Below are positions 34,385-46,084 of a stretch of DNA of 64,000 nucleotides, in pieces. Below the pieces are notes generated by a model. It had not been told where the DNA came from and did not search any database. It saw only the letters and a program-made list of their open reading frames with translations. The DNA lies in contig JAMWET010007208.1 in the NCBI GenBank assembly GCA_024036415.1, positions 298,501 through 362,500 of the forward strand, written 5' to 3'. The DNA comes from Prochilodus magdalenae. Taxonomy: Eukaryota > Chordata > Actinopteri > Characiformes > Prochilodontidae. The position numbers and the translations under genes are program-made. Within the stretch, counting starts at the first letter, position 1; every line of letters starts with the position of its first letter.

Positions 34385-35455
34385 TAGGGCTGCCCTCTAG
34401 AAGTCGACGATTCGAATCGTCAGTCGGCGACCCTTTAAGTTGACTGAGACCCTTCAAGTCGACTGACAGCAGTGACCTTTTTTTCCCCGGTAAAACAGAC
34501 TAAAGCTTACAGAAATGCACAAGAACTTTAAGAATGTACAAAGACATTAAAAGGGGAATAATAAATATATATGTAAGTTCTAGCTGGGCTAATCCACGTG
34601 ACGACGTGCGCTGGCGGTTCACCGCTAAGGAAGCCTTGATGCTGAGAGACACGGGGGGAGCGATTTCTCAGAGAAAGCCTGGGGGAGGTTTTGAAGACGA
34701 GAATCCGAATAAAGTAAACCTAATTCTGCTCTTCATTCAGTCAGACATCCAACACTGCTCCAAACGAGGGAGCTGACCTTCGTTTAGACATAACGGCTGT
34801 TTGCGGTGAAGGAAAAACGGACAGAAGATGTTTGTTTTATTATAATTGTTATATTAAAATTATAATTATTTTAGAAGCTAAATTACAGATATTTATATGT
34901 ATTCTTCCACAGCTAAGATAATATTTATTTAAGGATAAGTACAGTCACTTAATACACCTGCCGATAAACGAGAGATAATGACTTCAGCGCGGGGAATATA
35001 ATAAACGGTTTCAGGTCTACCATTCTTCTTTTCATCTATAAATAATATAAATACTGACTAATCTGGTTTTATTTATCAGTTCATTATTTATGAGAGATGA
35101 AAGACGAAGGGTCCTCCTACTGAAGAGGCTGTTAAAAGTGAAATTTAAAAGACGCTAGCGCTAATGTTTAGCATACTGTATATACGAGATGCCGCCCGGC
35201 GCTGTATCTTGTAATTAAATCAGGTTCCAGTTCAGATCGATCATCATAAGCCCCGCCTCTTTTAGTTCAGAAACATGTTCCTGTGACTCTGCTGACTTTC
35301 TAAATGAGGAGATCAGATCTGAACCGTGTGCAGACTGATTTACTGATTACTAGATAATGTACATGGAGAAAAAAACGTGAACGAATAGTCGAATAGTCGA
35401 CCAGGACGGGCGAATCCGATTCGACTGACAAAATTCTGAGTCGGGTACAGCCCTA
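34385..35455. mobile_element. hAT-type DNA transposon, non-autonomous, 1071 bp
   Basis: It begins TAGGGCTG and ends CAGCCCTA and is flanked by a perfect 8-bp duplication GTGTTTAC at 34377-34384 and 35456-35463, the hAT hallmark. Subterminal GTCGACGATTCGAATCGTC on the left and CGAATAGTCGAATAGTCGAC on the right carry repeated GTCGA/TCGAC motifs, plausible transposase-binding sites. No transposase ORF is present. Confidence 0.9.
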
Positions 35456-35463
35456 GTGTTTAC

Positions 35464-36280
35464 TTTGAATACTGTCCTTTGCGGTTAGAACATTGCTGTG
35501 AGGAATAGTGGTCAGGTGCTGATGTTAGATGATCAGTCCACAAAGGCTTTTACTCCATCGCTCCAGAGAACACCGTTCCACTGCTCCTCGGCCCCATGTT
35601 TGGGGGTGGTGGGCTTTTTACTTTTAATGGCTTTGGTCATGGTGACCTGAGACTGACGTGCAGCTGCTCCATTCTATTGGCAGTGCTCTTCCATGGAGAT
35701 TATACAAGCTGCGTGTTCGCTATTGAACACGTGTGTCGGTTATGGGTGCACAGCCCAGTCCAATAATTAGAAGGGGTGTATTTTGGTGCATAGATAAGTG
35801 TTGTACGATTGGCATGTTAGAAAACAAGCCCATCCTACATATCTTGTGTTCTCCTAATGGCCAGGCAAGGTCAAAATGATCTTGTATGCCCATACTCTTT
35901 TGCCATAATACTTGACATTAGATGTTATTAAAGGTATTACAGGCAATCTGAAAGGCATTAAGCACAAATTGCAGTTGACCATCAAGAGCTAAACCACCTT
36001 ACCATGTTATTTATTGCTAATAACAGAAAAACACTGCATAACAAATGTAAAACATCTTAAATGACTGTATTAGCCACCACAGAAAATAAACATTACAGAA
36101 GTATTATAAGAACTTTATAGATGATACTTAGCAGGTCTGTTTTAGCCCTCGTTGCTTTCTTGTTAGGGTTATGCATTTCTATGTAGTTGGTGCAAAAAAT
36201 ATTCCACTGTAGTATTGCACAGATCGTTTAAGGCCCAGTATATATGGTATATACGCTCAAGAATCCAAAAAATGACGATT
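35464..36280. other. No gene recognised; antisense Tc1-like text at 35540-35720
   Basis: 35548-35720 (TTACTCCATCGCTCCAGAGA, ACCGTTCCACTGCTCC, TGGCTTTGGTCATGGTGACC) resembles antisense Tc1 transposase text like that at 60530-60600. The rest is unremarkable. Confidence 0.4.
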
Positions 36281-36289
36281 TTTTAAGGT

Positions 36290-36745
36290 GGTAGTAACTT
36301 CAGGCTCCTGCAGATGGCGCTGCTTGAGGGTTATAAAGCTATAAGGACTTGCGTGAATGAAGTGATCCTTAGATTGAGAGTGGTAGAGTACAGTGAAAGT
36401 CTCGTTCCATGTATGGAAAATGGCTCCAAAGCAGATGTTAATGATTGGTTAAAAGGAGTGACTGTATTTGGGCGTGCCAAAGACCATAGTGCCATAGTGT
36501 GAAGGAAGTAGCTGAATCTGCAGGTGTATGTAAGCGTACGGTCATACGGGTCTACCAGCAGTGGCTAAAATCCCAGTCTACTGTGCAACTCTTCGATGCG
36601 AGAATGTCTGAACTTTGATGTGGCCAACATCTAGAAACTTGTCGAGTCCATTCATGGCCCAAGAGGTGTCTGTAGGGCATTGTATGGTAACATCATTCCC
36701 CAAGAAAGATTTTACCGTTTACCACCCTTTCGTTTTTAAAAATAA
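36290..36745 (+). pseudogene. Degenerate Tc1-like transposase fragment (helix-turn-helix part)
   Basis: 36496-36570 translates EVAESAGVCKRTVIRVYQQW, a typical second helix-turn-helix of Tc1-like transposases, and is preceded by a frame-shifted DHSAIV segment. The frame breaks after KSQ and no catalytic domain follows. Confidence 0.6.
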
Positions 36746-37086
36746 AATCTGTATACTTGAATTTTATAATTGTGATGGTTGAGATGTAAACAATCGTCCA
36801 GAGTGGTTTGATATAAAATGCTGTTTTAGAGAAACTTGCTAAATCAGAACTGTTCACAGTGCTGCTGATGGAAACCAGATTCTTGAAGAGTTTAAAGCTT
36901 ACGTGTCCTTGCAGAAAATTAATACAGGAAGTGGTTAGGTCTCTGTGCCTTAGCTTTAAATGGTATTCATTTATTTATTTTAATCCATTCATGCTGGAGA
37001 AGTACATGCAAGGTGGTATATGGTAAACATACCTCAAAGGAAGCCTTCCTTTTTCAGATTTATGATTACATTATCATCATTATATA

Positions 37087-37619
37087 CAGGGGTTGGACAA
37101 TGAAACTGAAACACCTGGTTTTAGACCACAATCATTTATTAGTATGGTGTAGGGCCTACTTTTGCGGCCAATACAGCGTCATTTGGGCAGCCGTGGTTTT
37201 ATGTTTTTTGGATACAATCCGGGTTAGCACCCGAACATCCCTTTCAGACAGCTTCCTCTTGCGTCCACAGTTAATCCTGTTGGATGTGGTTCGTCCTTCT
37301 TGGTGGTATGCTGACATTACCCTGGATACCGTGGCTCTTGATACATCACAAAGACTCGCTGTCTTGGTCACAGATGCGCCAGCAAGACGTGCACCAACAG
37401 TTTGTCCTCTTTTGAACTCTGGTATGTCACCCATAATGTTGTGTGCATTGCAGTATTTTGAGCAGAACTGTGCTCTTACCTGCTAACTGAACCTTCACAC
37501 TCTGCTCTTACTGGTGCAATGTGCAATTAATGAAGATTGGCCACCAGGCTGGTCCAATTTAGCCATGAAACCTCCCACACTAAAATGACAGGTGTTTCAG
37601 TTTCATTGTCCAACCCCTG
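37087..37619 (-). mobile_element. 533-bp non-autonomous Tc1-like element, copy 2
   Basis: Same family and exact length as 14312-14844 but inverted, with TA on both sides (37085-37086 and 37620-37621) and termini CAGGGGTTGGACAATGAAAC. The minus-strand ORF 37434-37156 (92 codons) again holds only the first helix-turn-helix domain. Differences from copy 1 are a few percent by eye. It lies between rnf7 and grk7. Confidence 0.92.
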
Positions 37620-37621
37620 TA

Positions 37622-38030
37622 CTTGCTATGGGTTTTAGGTAGTAAATAAAATGGCTTGTCTTGTAAACACTGTGGTCAGGAGAATTTGGAGTTGGGAGGT
37701 TTCTCTACGTTTGCCCATTTCACACCAACCCACTCTAAATAACCCTGTTTACATCAAAGACTGAATTACTTCGAAATTAAAAAACAAACTGGTAGAATTA
37801 AATTAAATTATTTGCGCTGTAGACGCATCGACTGATTGCTCTCTCCCTCTAGGCCTCTTGGTGTCAGGTAAGCTATAAGCTGGGCGCTAACTATGTGTTT
37901 TCTATGTCCACTGGTATCAAATCCAATGCTAGTCCTGGGACAGTCGTCAGGGTACTTTGTGAATTCCTGAAGCTTTGAGAGGCAATAAAGTAATTACAGC
38001 AGAGTGAACCAACAGAGCAACTGCAGAGGC
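37622..38030. other. No feature recognised downstream of rnf7
   Basis: Intergenic sequence between the Tc1 element and the rnf7 polyadenylation region; nothing identifiable. Confidence 0.5.
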
Positions 38031-38050
38031 AGCCCTAAGCGGTTGTAATA

Positions 38051-38056
38051 TTTATT
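38051..38056 (-). promoter_or_regulatory. rnf7: Probable polyadenylation signal of rnf7
   Basis: TTTATT on the plus strand reads AATAAA on the minus strand about 320 nt past the rnf7 stop, followed in the transcript direction by T/A-rich sequence. Position and orientation suit a 3' UTR of roughly 340 nt. No transcript evidence is available. Confidence 0.55.
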
Positions 38057-38372
38057 GTTTTTTTTTATAACATAACACACATTAAAAACACATTCACAGC
38101 ACAGCAGCATCCATGCTCATATCTACACTCTCAAGCACACCGCAGTGTTGCTCCGCAGTGCTTCTCAGTCTCATGCTTTTTACTGGCAGACAGGGAAACG
38201 GGTAGCCAGTGTCACCTGAAGCTCTGGTAAAGTCCATGGGTTCTGCTCGACAGTCACAAACATGCACACTGATGTCACATCGGGCAGCTAAGAAATGTCC
38301 TCAGTCTAGTATCCTGAAGCCAGGCCGGGGCCCAGAGCGGATGGAGAATTCAATGGGTAGTCATCTGCACCC

Positions 38373-38491
38373 TCACTTGCCAATCCTCTGTACAACCCAG
38401 TCTTGCTGGCATAACGGGCATCGGTTGTTCTGCTTCACCCACAGAGACATGCAGCAGTTATGGAAAGAATGGTTGCACTCTCCCCACACAA
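38373..38491 (-). CDS. rnf7: rnf7 coding exon 3
   Basis: The acceptor is CCTTTTTCAG|TTGTGTGG. The exon encodes [18 protein letters not shown] and [18 protein letters not shown] and stops with TGA at 38375-38373. It carries the remaining RING-H2 ligands, including the His pair and the CPLC pair. Confidence 0.97.
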
Positions 38492-40614
38492 CTGAAAAAG
38501 GAGAAAGACATCAATGCACTACACATACAATACTGTGCTAACTTTCATTAACTTCAAAAGAACAGCCGTTAAGAATGAGCTATTAATTTGTCAGAGAGCA
38601 TTCTGAGGAGATTAGATCAGATTACAATCCCCACATCCATAAAGAAGGGGGTCAAAGGAAAATAATGAGTGTGGGAAACTAGACAAGGTCTGACACTAAA
38701 ACATTCAACACCAGATAAGCAGTCCTCAGAAAGAATAAAAGAAAGAGAACTCAGGCTCTACTCGTGCTGTAAGGTGTTTCTGTCCATCCTTCCACTTTGA
38801 GTCTGAAGGAATGTGTAGCTGTCAAGAGGCCCTTACTGAGAGCATCAAAGCAAACAAAGAAGCTGCTGGTGACACAATCGGCTGACCACCCCAGAGTCCA
38901 GATCTCTACACCACTGAATGGGTTTGAGGAATCACCTGAAAATGCTAAACCCACTTCTTAAACTGAACTTAGAACAATGTCCTTGCTGATCCCTTTAACT
39001 TGAAACAAATATGAAATCAAGTATCCTGACAGCATAGGAGCTGCTTTTTACACTGGATCTGATAAATTATAACTTTGTAGCTAAGGTAAAGCATGAAGGG
39101 TGGTTTTTGATGGCACAGCACCATATCGCGTTGATTACAGCTCATCTGTCATCATGTTGGTCACTACCACACAGCAGCTGAGGATCAGTCAGTTGGTGCC
39201 ATCTGTGGTTTACAGTAGCTGGTCTGCTAGATTAATTTGTACTTACCAACACAGTCCTCTTGCTTATTTTCTGCCTGACATCTCAGACATGCATCTGGAG
39301 GACGGAGAAAGACAGAGTTTGCACATATTAATCCAGAGGTTATCAAGGTCAGCCAACAACATGTACTAAACTGGGATTCTAATCTGCATAGTTCAGTGGT
39401 TAGGATGTATACATGTTTAGAGCGACTCTATGTGAAATGCTCCATTGCTGAGCAGCAGCTTGCAGAGTCTAAAACCTCCAATGCCTAAAAAAATCTCCCT
39501 AAAGTTATTACAAACTGTTTTGAATATGCTGCCTGATCCGGGACACTGTTTCTTGAAAATGACACGGTTTCTAAATTTAACTCGTAGCACAGAGGTATAT
39601 GAAAGACATGGCCATACACCAAAGAGAGTTTTTCAGCTACATCAGACGATCAGTAAATTAAAGGCCATATTTATGTTGTAAACATTGTGACTTCTGGTTC
39701 CCATCACCACACCTAAATAGGGGTTAAAGGTCAATTCTGTACTAGGCACCACTTCACATCTGAAATGCTGTTTATATCTTAAAGATTAAACTATGAAACA
39801 CATCCCCCTTCTGTACAATGTCAGCCACTGTTTCAGAATCTGATTGATCAAGAAGGTATTTCAGAGTTATCAATGCACATCATGTTTTGTGTGGCATGTG
39901 TTATTGTACTGGCAATAAGAAGCCTTCTCAAAGGCAAATTGTTGAAGATAGGCTTCAATGGCTACATGAAGTGTCTGTGCAGCTAGTAGTATTTGGCGAA
40001 CAAGGCTTGTTGCTTTGGTAAAGACAGCTGAGCCTTGTGAATGGAAAGAGACTGAAAGCTGTGAGCTAGCTGGCTAACCTTCAAGACATATATCTTAGTA
40101 GCTAGCAAGCTATCACAGCTCTAATATGATACCACTAGCTCTAATAACCTTTTATTTTCATACACGGCACTTTGGCCATCATTTCTGTAAGACAATATCT
40201 TCTGGCAATAGCAAGCAGCTCATAATCCTACCAGAAATAGCAGCTAGCTCATCAGCTGTATGAGGCCAGCTAAGCTAGCCAGCTAGACAGGACGACTGGG
40301 CCAGCTGGCCACTGTCGCTAGCTAATGTGAGCCCAAGTCAGGAGGATGTGTGGTTAGCAAGCTAACTAGTAGGATTAGGTATATTAGCTAATACCTAGTG
40401 GTTAGCCACGCGGCTAGCCGGTTAGAAAGCAGAACCTACCCATTACTTGAACCCTGCAAATGGCGCAAGTGTCACATTCGACGTCCCAACTCCACATCGC
40501 CACAGCATTCCACTTCTTCAGAGAAAACATCTTGTCTCCCCCTGACTTGGATCCCGATGAGCCGCCGTACGTCTGTACCAAACCCGGCTCGTCTCCGTCA
40601 TCCATCTCCGCCAT
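38373..40614 (-). CDS. rnf7: RING-box protein 2 (RBX2/SAG), three coding exons
   Basis: Exons 40614-40440 (175 nt), 39294-39247 (48 nt) and 38491-38373 (119 nt) join to 342 nt, 113 residues plus stop, exactly the vertebrate RNF7 length. The product is the RING-H2 subunit of cullin-RING E3 ubiquitin ligases, chiefly with CUL5, where it recruits the E2 or ARIH2; it is cytosolic and nuclear. Seen: a variable acidic start ([10 protein letters not shown]), the cullin-binding strand [20 protein letters not shown], and RING ligands C50, C53, C61, C64, C73, C80, H82, H85, C87/C88, C99 and C102, all present. The end VVQRIGK matches the family. RBX1 is excluded by the N-terminal strand sequence and by the C-terminus. 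Its nearest neighbour on the same strand is grk7, as in human. A single upstream in-frame ATG (40629) would add five residues and is less likely. Confidence 0.98.
38770..38985 (+). pseudogene. Degenerate Tc1-like transposase fragment in rnf7 intron 2
   Basis: The phrases GTGTTTCTGTCCATCC, GTAGCTGTCAAGAGGCCC, CCCCAGAGTCCAGATCTCTA and CACTGAATGGGTTTGAGGAA match the C-terminal coding region of a Tc1 transposase (Q-SPDL-TEW-like). It parallels 29300-29530. Antisense to rnf7. Frame broken. Confidence 0.55.
39247..39294 (-). CDS. rnf7: rnf7 coding exon 2 (48-nt micro-exon)
   Basis: The acceptor is CGTCCTCCAG|ATGCATG and the donor is GTGTTG|GTAAGT. The exon encodes [15 protein letters not shown] with split Asp and Val codons at its ends, and carries RING ligands C61, C64 and C73. 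It is too short for ORF-based gene finding and was located by the conserved protein sequence. Confidence 0.96.
40050..40430. repeat. AGCTAGC-rich cluster in rnf7 intron 1
   Basis: The palindromic core AGCTAG/GCTAGC and near variants occur more than a dozen times in about 380 bp (for example TAGTAGCTAGCAAGCTATC, GCTAAGCTAGCCAGCTAGAC), ending just before the exon 1 donor. No unit length is constant. Confidence 0.6.
40440..40614 (-). CDS. rnf7: rnf7 coding exon 1
   Basis: The exon has 58 codons plus one base and ends GTAATGG|GTAGGT after CAICRVQVM. It carries the acidic N-terminus, the cullin-binding strand and the first two zinc-ligand cysteines. The final G joins AT of exon 2 to make Asp59. 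Confidence 0.97.
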
Positions 40615-40900
40615 GGCATAAAAGGGCATCTACAAAATGGCCGACTTCTGGAGCGCGTCCATCTGCTTCTAAAACTGAACCCGAATCAGCTACATTTTAC
40701 ACACGCAGGGTGATTACACACTGTAACAAAGCCTCAGACTGATCTCAGGTCAGCGGGAAAAGGCTACCGACATCTACAGCTGCCGGAAGAAAAGTAGGGA
40801 ATGTCGACTATCTTCACGAACAGCAGATTCGACGATTTTCCTGAGAAATTCCTGGGTTGGAAGAGACTGTCCTCTGATTTAGGGCATGTAAGGGTTTGAT
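40615..40900 (-). promoter_or_regulatory. rnf7: Putative rnf7 promoter/5' UTR region
   Basis: It lies directly upstream of the rnf7 start and has more CpG (GGAGCGCGTCC, GTCGACTATCTTCACGAAC) than the AT-rich DNA beyond 40900. No TATA box; a TATA-less housekeeping promoter would fit. Position and composition are the only evidence. Confidence 0.4.
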
Positions 40901-42770
40901 TTATTTATTTATTGTTAATTAACGTATTCATTTATTTATTTACTGGTATGGTAAATATACATGCTTATTTAGGCTGTGGTTAAGTTTAATTTATATTCAT
41001 ATATGAAATTATTATTATTATACACTGTACTGTGCAAATTGGCATGTGAAAAAATTGTATTTAAAAGCGTGACTTTTCTGGCCATTAATATTTAACCCAT
41101 TAAGATTTATATTTGTCGGCTATTTCTTTAACTACTTCCAAATCTTTTCTCAGTGCAGCCCGATATTACTTGTAGATATCATCTAATATTTGCATAATCC
41201 AATAAATTGTTTTAACTAACCAATGTATATTGGCTATTCATTATGTTTCTGCAGGAAGCAGAGAAATCACCATTCAGATATTTGTGCTGGGGGGGGCATG
41301 AACTTTTACACGGCGTGAAATATTTAAAATATTTATATGCTTCTATAAGTGAGTGTAATAAAACATCGACCAAAGCATGAATGAAAACCATACGATATAA
41401 ATATGTTTAAGGACTGTGCGGGGGTGGCTAGTGGACAGCTTGATTGACAGCTCTCTGTCTTAGCTTGCTCCACCCCCACTAGAACCATTATCCAATATTA
41501 ATATGGCTTGAAAGACACTATAGAGATGGACTGTCTATTAGGAGATGCCTAATAGTCAGACTACTTAAAATTTTCACTCATGAACAATATTATGTGTGCT
41601 TTTGGCTCATGTCCGTGTTAAAAGACACGCTTTGTGTTTTATTGGTTTACCAAGGTCATGTGACATCACCGCTCTAAATGCTAGGCCACCCTAATGGACT
41701 GTATTAGATACTGGCTTGGAGTGTATTGGATGATGGAATGCCCATATATACGTTTGGGAAAACTTGGATTGCCAGGTTCACTGTGCTGACCCACAACCAC
41801 GGGGAGGGACCTCTGCTGCAGTGGGAATGGGTATGAGATGAGTGCCCCTGGACACCTTCCGTCATCAAATACAGTGTCATGACGCCTCGATAGTGTCATC
41901 CAAGTCAAGGGTGGCTATTCCCAATATTAGGTACGGCTATAAATTAGCTGGAGACCTACAGAATTTAGATTTTAGGATTCTGACATTTGCATTAACGCAT
42001 TCTATGTAGTGTTGATGAAAGTTAACTGGTGAAGTATGTTGTTAAGAAATTAAAGTACAACTGTGTCAGTATCTACTGTACATACAGACAGATATTTTTT
42101 AAGTGCCCCCTACTGGCACAATGTGTGCAATGCAGAACTGGACAAAACCACACAAAACTCAAACAAGCCTGGAGAGGAGAAACCCACAACAGGCACAAAC
42201 AAGCTTTTCATAGATATATGGCCTCAACGTCAGACTGCTGATGTCCCAAGTCTAGATTTAGGGACAATTTAGACAACAGAGTTTTATGCATAATCAAATC
42301 ACTGAAATATAGCCGTGATATTATGAAGGAAAAGACAGCACTGGTTAAAACTCAACTAAACATGACGTCTGTTTACGATGGGAATCCCACCTTTTAATCA
42401 AAAGAGCCAATCAGCTTGGTGTTTAAACCGCAAGTTATTTTGTTTTTTTTGTAACTCTATAAACTATTTATGCTGTTGTTGTTGTTGTTAGATTTTATCT
42501 GTGATTTCACATGTTTTGTAACACAAATGTGTTTAAGTTAGATAGGTTTCTCAAAGGTTCAAAGAAATAGTGAGTCTGCTCATGTATGACAACTGACCAG
42601 TGGTGTTGTCAAGATGGCTGTTGAGTCATTCTCAATATGCAGTGTTTCATGTGTCTTACTCTCCACTGACACCCATTCATTTTAAGAACTTCAGGTTAAG
42701 ATTTATTTTTGTGGTTTATTTATTATACTTCACACATTTACATTCTTCTTTTATTTAAATTAATGTTGCA
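40901..42770. other. No gene recognised
   Basis: AT-rich intergenic sequence with (TTTA)n-like runs at 40897-40945 and a (TTG)n run at 42474-42490. No coding region or element supported. Confidence 0.5.
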
Positions 42771-42773
42771 TGC

Positions 42774-42826
<53 letters not shown>

Positions 42827-42893
42827 AGGGCCCTATTTAGAAACTAAAGTGTACAAATACAGTAATACAAGGATAATCTGAAAGTATGAGCAA

Positions 42894-42947
<54 letters not shown>

Positions 42948-42960
42948 ATATATACTGTAT
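42771..42960. repeat. (TA)n and (GA)n microsatellites
   Basis: (TA)n at 42775-42794, (GA)n at 42795-42823, then a longer (TA)n at 42899-42943. Simple repeats. Confidence 0.95.
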
Positions 42961-43880
42961 ATATTTTTAAAGTGACATGCAGTAGCAGATGCACAGCAGT
43001 GATATGACATTGTAATAATAGTAATAGTAAAGGGTCAGAGTGAAATGGATTTGATGAAAGGCTCACAGCTTGTTTAGAAGCAAGTGGCTTCCTTACTACA
43101 GACCTCCATACATTTTGAGAACTTCAGGTTGAGATTTATTTTACAATGGTGGTGACAAGGTGTCACTATATCTGCAACACAAGTAGAGCCATGTCATGTA
43201 CTGTTCAAAACAATATGATCGTGTCAACGTGTGAATGTGTGTTTAAAGCCATTTCATGTTATAACTTAGTAAGGAAGTGGCGTTAAATGCTGCAGATGTT
43301 CGGTTCCTATTAACATTGGGTGACCAGATGTCCTGGTTTTCCTATATAGTACCTATATAGTGGCCTGGTCTCAGCTGGAGCCAACCAGTCTGAATGACTT
43401 TATTTCTCCTCTAAATGCATATCGCTGGCTAGGCTCAATAACCAGGCATCAGTTCTTGTGTGGAGTCTGTCTATTTTGCAGACGCTGGTCTTTAATATAT
43501 TATATATGAGAGACCCTGTACTGCACAGAGTGAACAGGTCATGAACGGCTTTAGCCAGAGAAACCCTAGCAACAATGTCAGAATGACACAGATAATTAAT
43601 AAATTAAGTTGCTTGGATAGCCTTTTCCAGAAAACAGCTGCTTTATACAAAATGATGTGCAGCCGTAATGATTTATTCCTTCAACCGCAAATAAGTTGAG
43701 GCTGAATAACACAGAATGGCCATAGTTTACCTTAACTACCCGTAATGCCTCCGATGTTCTGAAGGGAAGGGCATGTAGACATTAGGAGCAGTAAAGTCTG
43801 ATTACAGTAATATATTCTGGGTTTATTTACCAAGACAACATGGTGACAACATGGTGGTTCATGTAAGTACGCTTTAGCGA
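42961..43880. other. No gene recognised
   Basis: The phrase CATTTTGAGAACTTCAGGTT then GAGATTTATTTT (43110-43145) repeats 42675-42712 (TTTTAAGAACTTCAGGTTAA), a short local duplication flanking the microsatellites. Nothing else is identifiable. Confidence 0.4.
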
Positions 43881-43884
43881 CCAT

Positions 43885-44135
43885 GGGCGTTAATAAGAAG
43901 TTGCCACCTGCTGCTGTGTGGCTATAACAGCCTCTACTCTTCTAGGAGGGCTTTGGAGTGTGTCTTTGGGGATTAGTGCCCATTCTGGAAAAGGGGTGTT
44001 GTGAGGTGAGGTCAGCCACTGATGTGGGGTGAGAAGGCCTGACTCACAATCAGAGTTCCTATTCATCCCAATGGTGTTCAGTGGGATGGGGCTTTATGGA
44101 GGCCACTCCACAACAAAATCCTCAGATTACATGAA
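43885..44135 (-). pseudogene. Degenerate Tc1-like transposase C-terminal fragment
   Basis: Antisense text GGCTATAACAGCCTCTACTC, GGTCAGCCACTGATG, GTTCCTATTCATCCCAATGG and GGCCACTCCACAAC parallels the C-terminal region of the element at 60015-60982. A second fragment with the same phrases is at 46085-46350. Confidence 0.6.
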
Positions 44136-44925
44136 GGTTTATTTACACCAGGAATTTACAATATGTGTATTATTAGACCAATATGAATGCATGCATTCAT
44201 GTAGGCTATACATATTAGCGATGCTCTCAAGCATGTGTAACTAATACCACTGCTTTGTGGCACAGTTTGTGGCTCAGTTACTGATGCTTGGAAATTGTCA
44301 GCGCTAGACGTCTTGTCCAGTGTCTACTGCTATCCTCTACTGGTAGTGGCTGGAGCAGGTACACAACATAAGCACAAACGGTATCCAGCAGATGTCCTCA
44401 GGTGCAGGCCACTTGATGAAATCAGTGTCCTGCTACTGAACCTTCTCCAGTGGGAAGGCAACCCACCAGCTGCCAGCCTACACACAGGCAATGTACTGCC
44501 CTATATGGACACTTTTTCTGCTGTTGGGCTTGATGTGTAAACACTGGGAAGCGTGTGTCATCACTCTCCTCAGGGTGTTGTCATTTCGAGATATAAAGTA
44601 GTGATTGTCCCTGGTGCCATGGACGGTCTTGGCTAGCTCACAGCATTGGCCGCACTGTACATAGATGGTCTTGGTTGCCTCACAGCATCGACTGCGGCTG
44701 CTTTCTAGTGGCGTCTACCGTTTCCTTTCTAACATAGAAGATTTTGATGTACCTCACTTTGGTGTCACACCAGTTGAAAAGCTGGACAGCCATCTGAGTA
44801 GCTGCTAGGCTCTGTATGTTGCCTTAGAAGCTACAGACTTCACTGTGTCACCATGAGTACACCTGGTAGTGTACTCTGGATAGTGGTAAAGGTTTGAGAA
44901 GATTGCCGTTAATGTTTAGCCTGTT
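44136..44925. other. No gene recognised
   Basis: An 81-codon plus-strand ORF at 44295-44540 has no recognisable domain. Two phrases (GGACGGTCTTGGCTAGCTCA, then GATGGTCTTGGTTGCCTCAC) repeat at 44618 and 44663, a short local duplication. Confidence 0.35.
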
Positions 44926-44929
44926 GATA

Positions 44930-45312
44930 AGTGTCACATCTCTGTCTGTCTGTCTGTCTGTCTGGTCTTGTTCATATGTCAACGCCCCCTCTGGTTGCTT
45001 CATGCCATTGCATTGCTTCTCCTGCTCCACCCTGGCTCCACCCACTTCCACACCTGATGCTAATTTGTACTTATTTGAAGTTCCATTAAGACCCCTTTGT
45101 TTGCCCTGTCTGTCGTGAAGTCTCTGTTTTCCCCTCGTGAGTCTAGGCCGTGTTTACTTCCTGTTTTTTTGCTCTCTGTGTTTTGTAGTGTTTGTGTTCA
45201 TCCTGGGTTTTGACATGTTTCTGTCTTCACCCCCTTTATGGACATGTCCCTGTTAATACCTACCTGTGTTTGATCCCCGTCTCCCGGACAAATCTTAATA
45301 AAACCACTATAA
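44930..45312 (+). mobile_element. Possible solo LTR-like sequence
   Basis: It starts near TGTCACATC with a (TCTG)n run, is T/C-rich with the phrase CCCCTCGTGAGTCTAGGCCG, and ends with a polyadenylation-like CTTAATAAAACC (45294-45305). The composition and AATAAA position are like fish LTRs. No flanking duplication or internal retroelement genes seen. Confidence 0.3.
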
Positions 45313-45475
45313 AACCAACCTCCTCTATAAGATCTTATACGTATGCAACCTATGCCTTAAATTAATTACAGCTTATATACTACGTTTTACAACATTTGTC
45401 AGCTTGAAATGCTTGTGGAGAGACACAGGTTATCACTTTACAGCAAGGCAGCATGTGTATATATATATATATGTA

Positions 45476-45811
45476 CAGGGGTTGGAGCACAGTTTTGCTC
45501 AAAATACTGCAATGCACACAACATTATGGGTGACATACCAGAGTTCAAAAGAGGACACATTGTTGGTGCACGTCTTGCTGGCGCATCTGTGACCAAGACA
45601 GCAAGTCTTTGTGATGTATCAAGAGCCACGGTATCCAGGGTAATGTCAGCATACCTCCAAGAACGACGAACCTCCACCAGCATCACGTAGTGACCTGGCC
45701 ACTATCCTGCAAGAAGAATGGCTTAAAATCCCTCTGACCACTGTGCAGGACTGATGTCATTCCCACGACTGTGCAGGATACTTGTATAGGTGTCAGTTTC
45801 ATTTCCCAACC
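45476..45811 (+). mobile_element. Third, rearranged copy of the 533-bp Tc1 family
   Basis: It starts CAGGGGTTGG after TA at 45474-45475 but skips about 135 bp of the left region. It keeps MGDIPEFKRGHIVGARLAGA and then joins a later transposase segment (ACCTGGCCACTATCCTGCAA) absent from the two 533-bp copies. It ends near TTTCATTTCCCAACC without the final CCTGTA. Confidence 0.75.
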
Positions 45812-45884
45812 AAGGATCTGCAATTTTACTGTTTCCTTCAGGCAATGGGACTCAGGTAAAAAATATGCCATTAGCCGGATTCCT

Positions 45885-46030
45885 GAAGGAAGGTCCCCTG
45901 GAACGGATTTTTCTGTTTTCTTGGGATGTAGATTCTGCTCTTGTCCCTCAGTCCACTCACTCTCCTAAAGGCCTTGCGGTGCAGCTGCCGTACCACACAG
46001 ATGAATTCAGCCAGGTAGGCAAAATGCATG
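45885..46030 (-). mobile_element. Short LINE-derived fragment
   Basis: Antisense text CCTGAAGGAAGGTCCCCTGG, CTTGTCCCTCAGTCCACTCA, then CTAAAGGCCTTGCGGTGCAG and CTGCCGTACCACACAG resembles the 3' part of fish LINE ORF2 copies. Short and decayed; class not fixed. Confidence 0.3.
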
Positions 46031-46084
46031 GCATATCTTGCTAAGTTTGAACATAACCACAACATGATGACATCACTTTGTGTA

